Shown here piece by piece: positions 63,331-64,000 of a DNA stretch of 64,000 nt. The notes under the pieces are model-generated. The model was not told the origin of the DNA and made no database searches. It saw only the letters and a list, made by a program, of their open reading frames with translations. Both the position numbers and the translations under genes were made by a program. The stretch comes from Methylomonas methanica. GTDB lineage: Bacteria > Pseudomonadota > Gammaproteobacteria > Methylococcales > Methylomonadaceae. Where the stretch lies: NCBI RefSeq assembly GCF_001644035.1, contig NZ_LUUG01000082.1:177231-241230 (forward strand), written 5' to 3'. Position 1 is the first letter of the stretch; every line of letters starts with the position of its first letter.

Positions 63331-63404
63331 AGGGCGCATTAGCGATAGCGTAATGCGCCGAATGAATCCACAGACGGCGCAATGCCCGTTGGTTATTGCG
63401 CCCT
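63331..63404. repeat. twin-hairpin intergenic repeat
   Basis: Within the 320-base gap 63094-63413, GGCGCATTA (63333-63341) pairs with TAATGCGCC (63351-63359), and GGCGCAAT (63376-63383) pairs with ATTGCGCC (63395-63402). The whole unit is bounded by AGGGCGC (63331-63337) and its complement GCGCCCT (63398-63404). This is the look of a REP- or MITE-like dispersed unit; I recall similar GTAGGGCGCAATAA-type repeats in other gammaproteobacteria. No gene is seen in 63094-63330. Confidence 0.65.
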
Positions 63405-63413
63405 ACGAGCTAA

Positions 63414-63830
63414 CTACTTATCGGCACGCTGACAAAACAATATCGCGTCCCGCCAATCCAAACCTTTTCCCACCGCTTGCTCAAAGCAACCGACTGTGTT
63501 TTTGGCGTTATTGCTACCGGCACACAGGTTAATGATATTCTGCCAATCCCAAGTAATACCCTTACCCCAGTTTACCCGGCCGTCGAGTACGCTTAGAAAG
63601 CAAGCACCAGGTTCGGCAGGCTTGGTCGTTCCGGCACAGAGCTGTTTAACGTTTTTTGGCTCCCAATTCATATTCTTATCGTCGTTCCAAGGGATTTTGC
63701 CTTGAACCGAGTTAAAGCATTCCGACTCGTGATCGGACGCTTGAACTGTCAATGGATTAAAAAGTAAAGCTATTGAGCCAATGGCGATCGAGACTCGGAT
63801 TAAGCGGTAAATAACATTCGATGTTTTCAT
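63414..63830 (-). CDS. small secreted protein with three Cys-Phe...Cys repeats
   Basis: I do not recognise a named family. The 138-residue product has a signal peptide (SIAIGSIALLFNPLTVQA, cleavage near residue 31) and three repeats of 19-28 residues, each opening with Cys-Phe and closing with Cys: Cys38-Cys65, Cys77-Cys103, Cys115-Cys133. Each has a Gly and Trp in the middle; the first two close with LCAG. The even cysteine count suggests three disulfides formed after export. The ATG has GGGAG ahead, and an AT-rich upstream tract (63850-63890) could hold its promoter. Codon use looks plainer and more AT-rich than its neighbours. Confidence 0.75.
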   Translation of the reverse strand: MKTSNVIYRLIRVSIAIGSIALLFNPLTVQASDHESECFNSVQGKIPWNDDKNMNWEPKNVKQLCAGTTKPAEPGACFLSVLDGRVNWGKGITWDWQNIINLCAGSNNAKNTVGCFEQAVGKGLDWRDAILFCQRADK

Positions 63831-64000
63831 GAATTACTCCCTGCATTTTTAGAATTAATGTTAAATATAATTTAATGCAAATAAAAACTATATTTTTGGC
63901 TCGCTGATACAGCGCTCTACAATTCGAGAACTTAGTTACCAGCTTACGCAGATTCACTATTCCATGAAAAAATTGTTTGTCTAATACCTGAATCCGTGAC

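Overview
This window is a chromosomal stretch of a gammaproteobacterium. Gene order supports this: maf-rng-yhdP-nit, rhlB diverging from trxA-rho, gshB-tonB-yqgE-ruvX-pyrR-pyrB-pyrC-like, and rpmB-rpmG. The overall look (MoxR/Bat genes, many c-di-GMP proteins, an inorganic-carbon module without RuBisCO in view) suggests a methanotroph or methylotroph of the Methylococcales, Methylomonas-like. That is inference: no methane or methanol oxidation gene lies in the window. I see no rRNA, tRNA, CRISPR array, intact insertion sequence or prophage.

Left end (1-12.5 kb, read right to left). After about 430 bases of apparently decayed sequence comes the most striking block. It encodes a NuoM-like protein, DabA (DUF2309), a NuoL/DabB-like protein, two more NuoM-like proteins, a beta-carbonic anhydrase and a SulP anion transporter. 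It reads as an inorganic-carbon uptake and hydration module with four complex-I-type ion-translocating subunits instead of the usual single DabB. A roughly 300-base hairpin-rich repeat sits between the first NuoM-like gene and dabA.

12.6-24.6 kb (mostly plus strand). An ODP-type metallo-beta-lactamase-fold protein is abutted by a GGDEF-EAL protein. Then come housekeeping genes (rlmH, maf, rng, yhdP, a nitrilase-family amidase, a BamC-like lipoprotein), and molybdopterin genes moaC (minus) against moaDE (plus).

24.6-34.2 kb. A small coiled-coil protein is followed by a GH5 glucanase next to an ABC-type protein whose ATPase motifs are all altered. Then come rho and trxA with readable promoters, rhlB, a HAD nucleotidase whose end overlaps rhlB, a chemoreceptor and nudE.

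34.2-51 kb (minus strand). A MoxR-DUF58-DUF4381-BatA-BatB/C-BatD set is split by two insertions: a 1385-residue MASE1-CHASE-PAS-GGDEF-EAL protein, and a heavy-metal-type RND pump plus adaptor with a CNNM/CorC-type protein.

51-64 kb. A LOG-family protein is followed by the pyrimidine block, in which the dihydroorotase-like protein has lost its HxH metal motif, and by ruvX, yqgE, tonB and gshB. Then come rpmB-rpmG, a double cyclic-nucleotide-binding plus rhodanese protein diverging from a DegP/DegQ protease, a Rep helicase, a double-hairpin repeat and a small secreted protein built of three Cys-Phe...Cys repeats.
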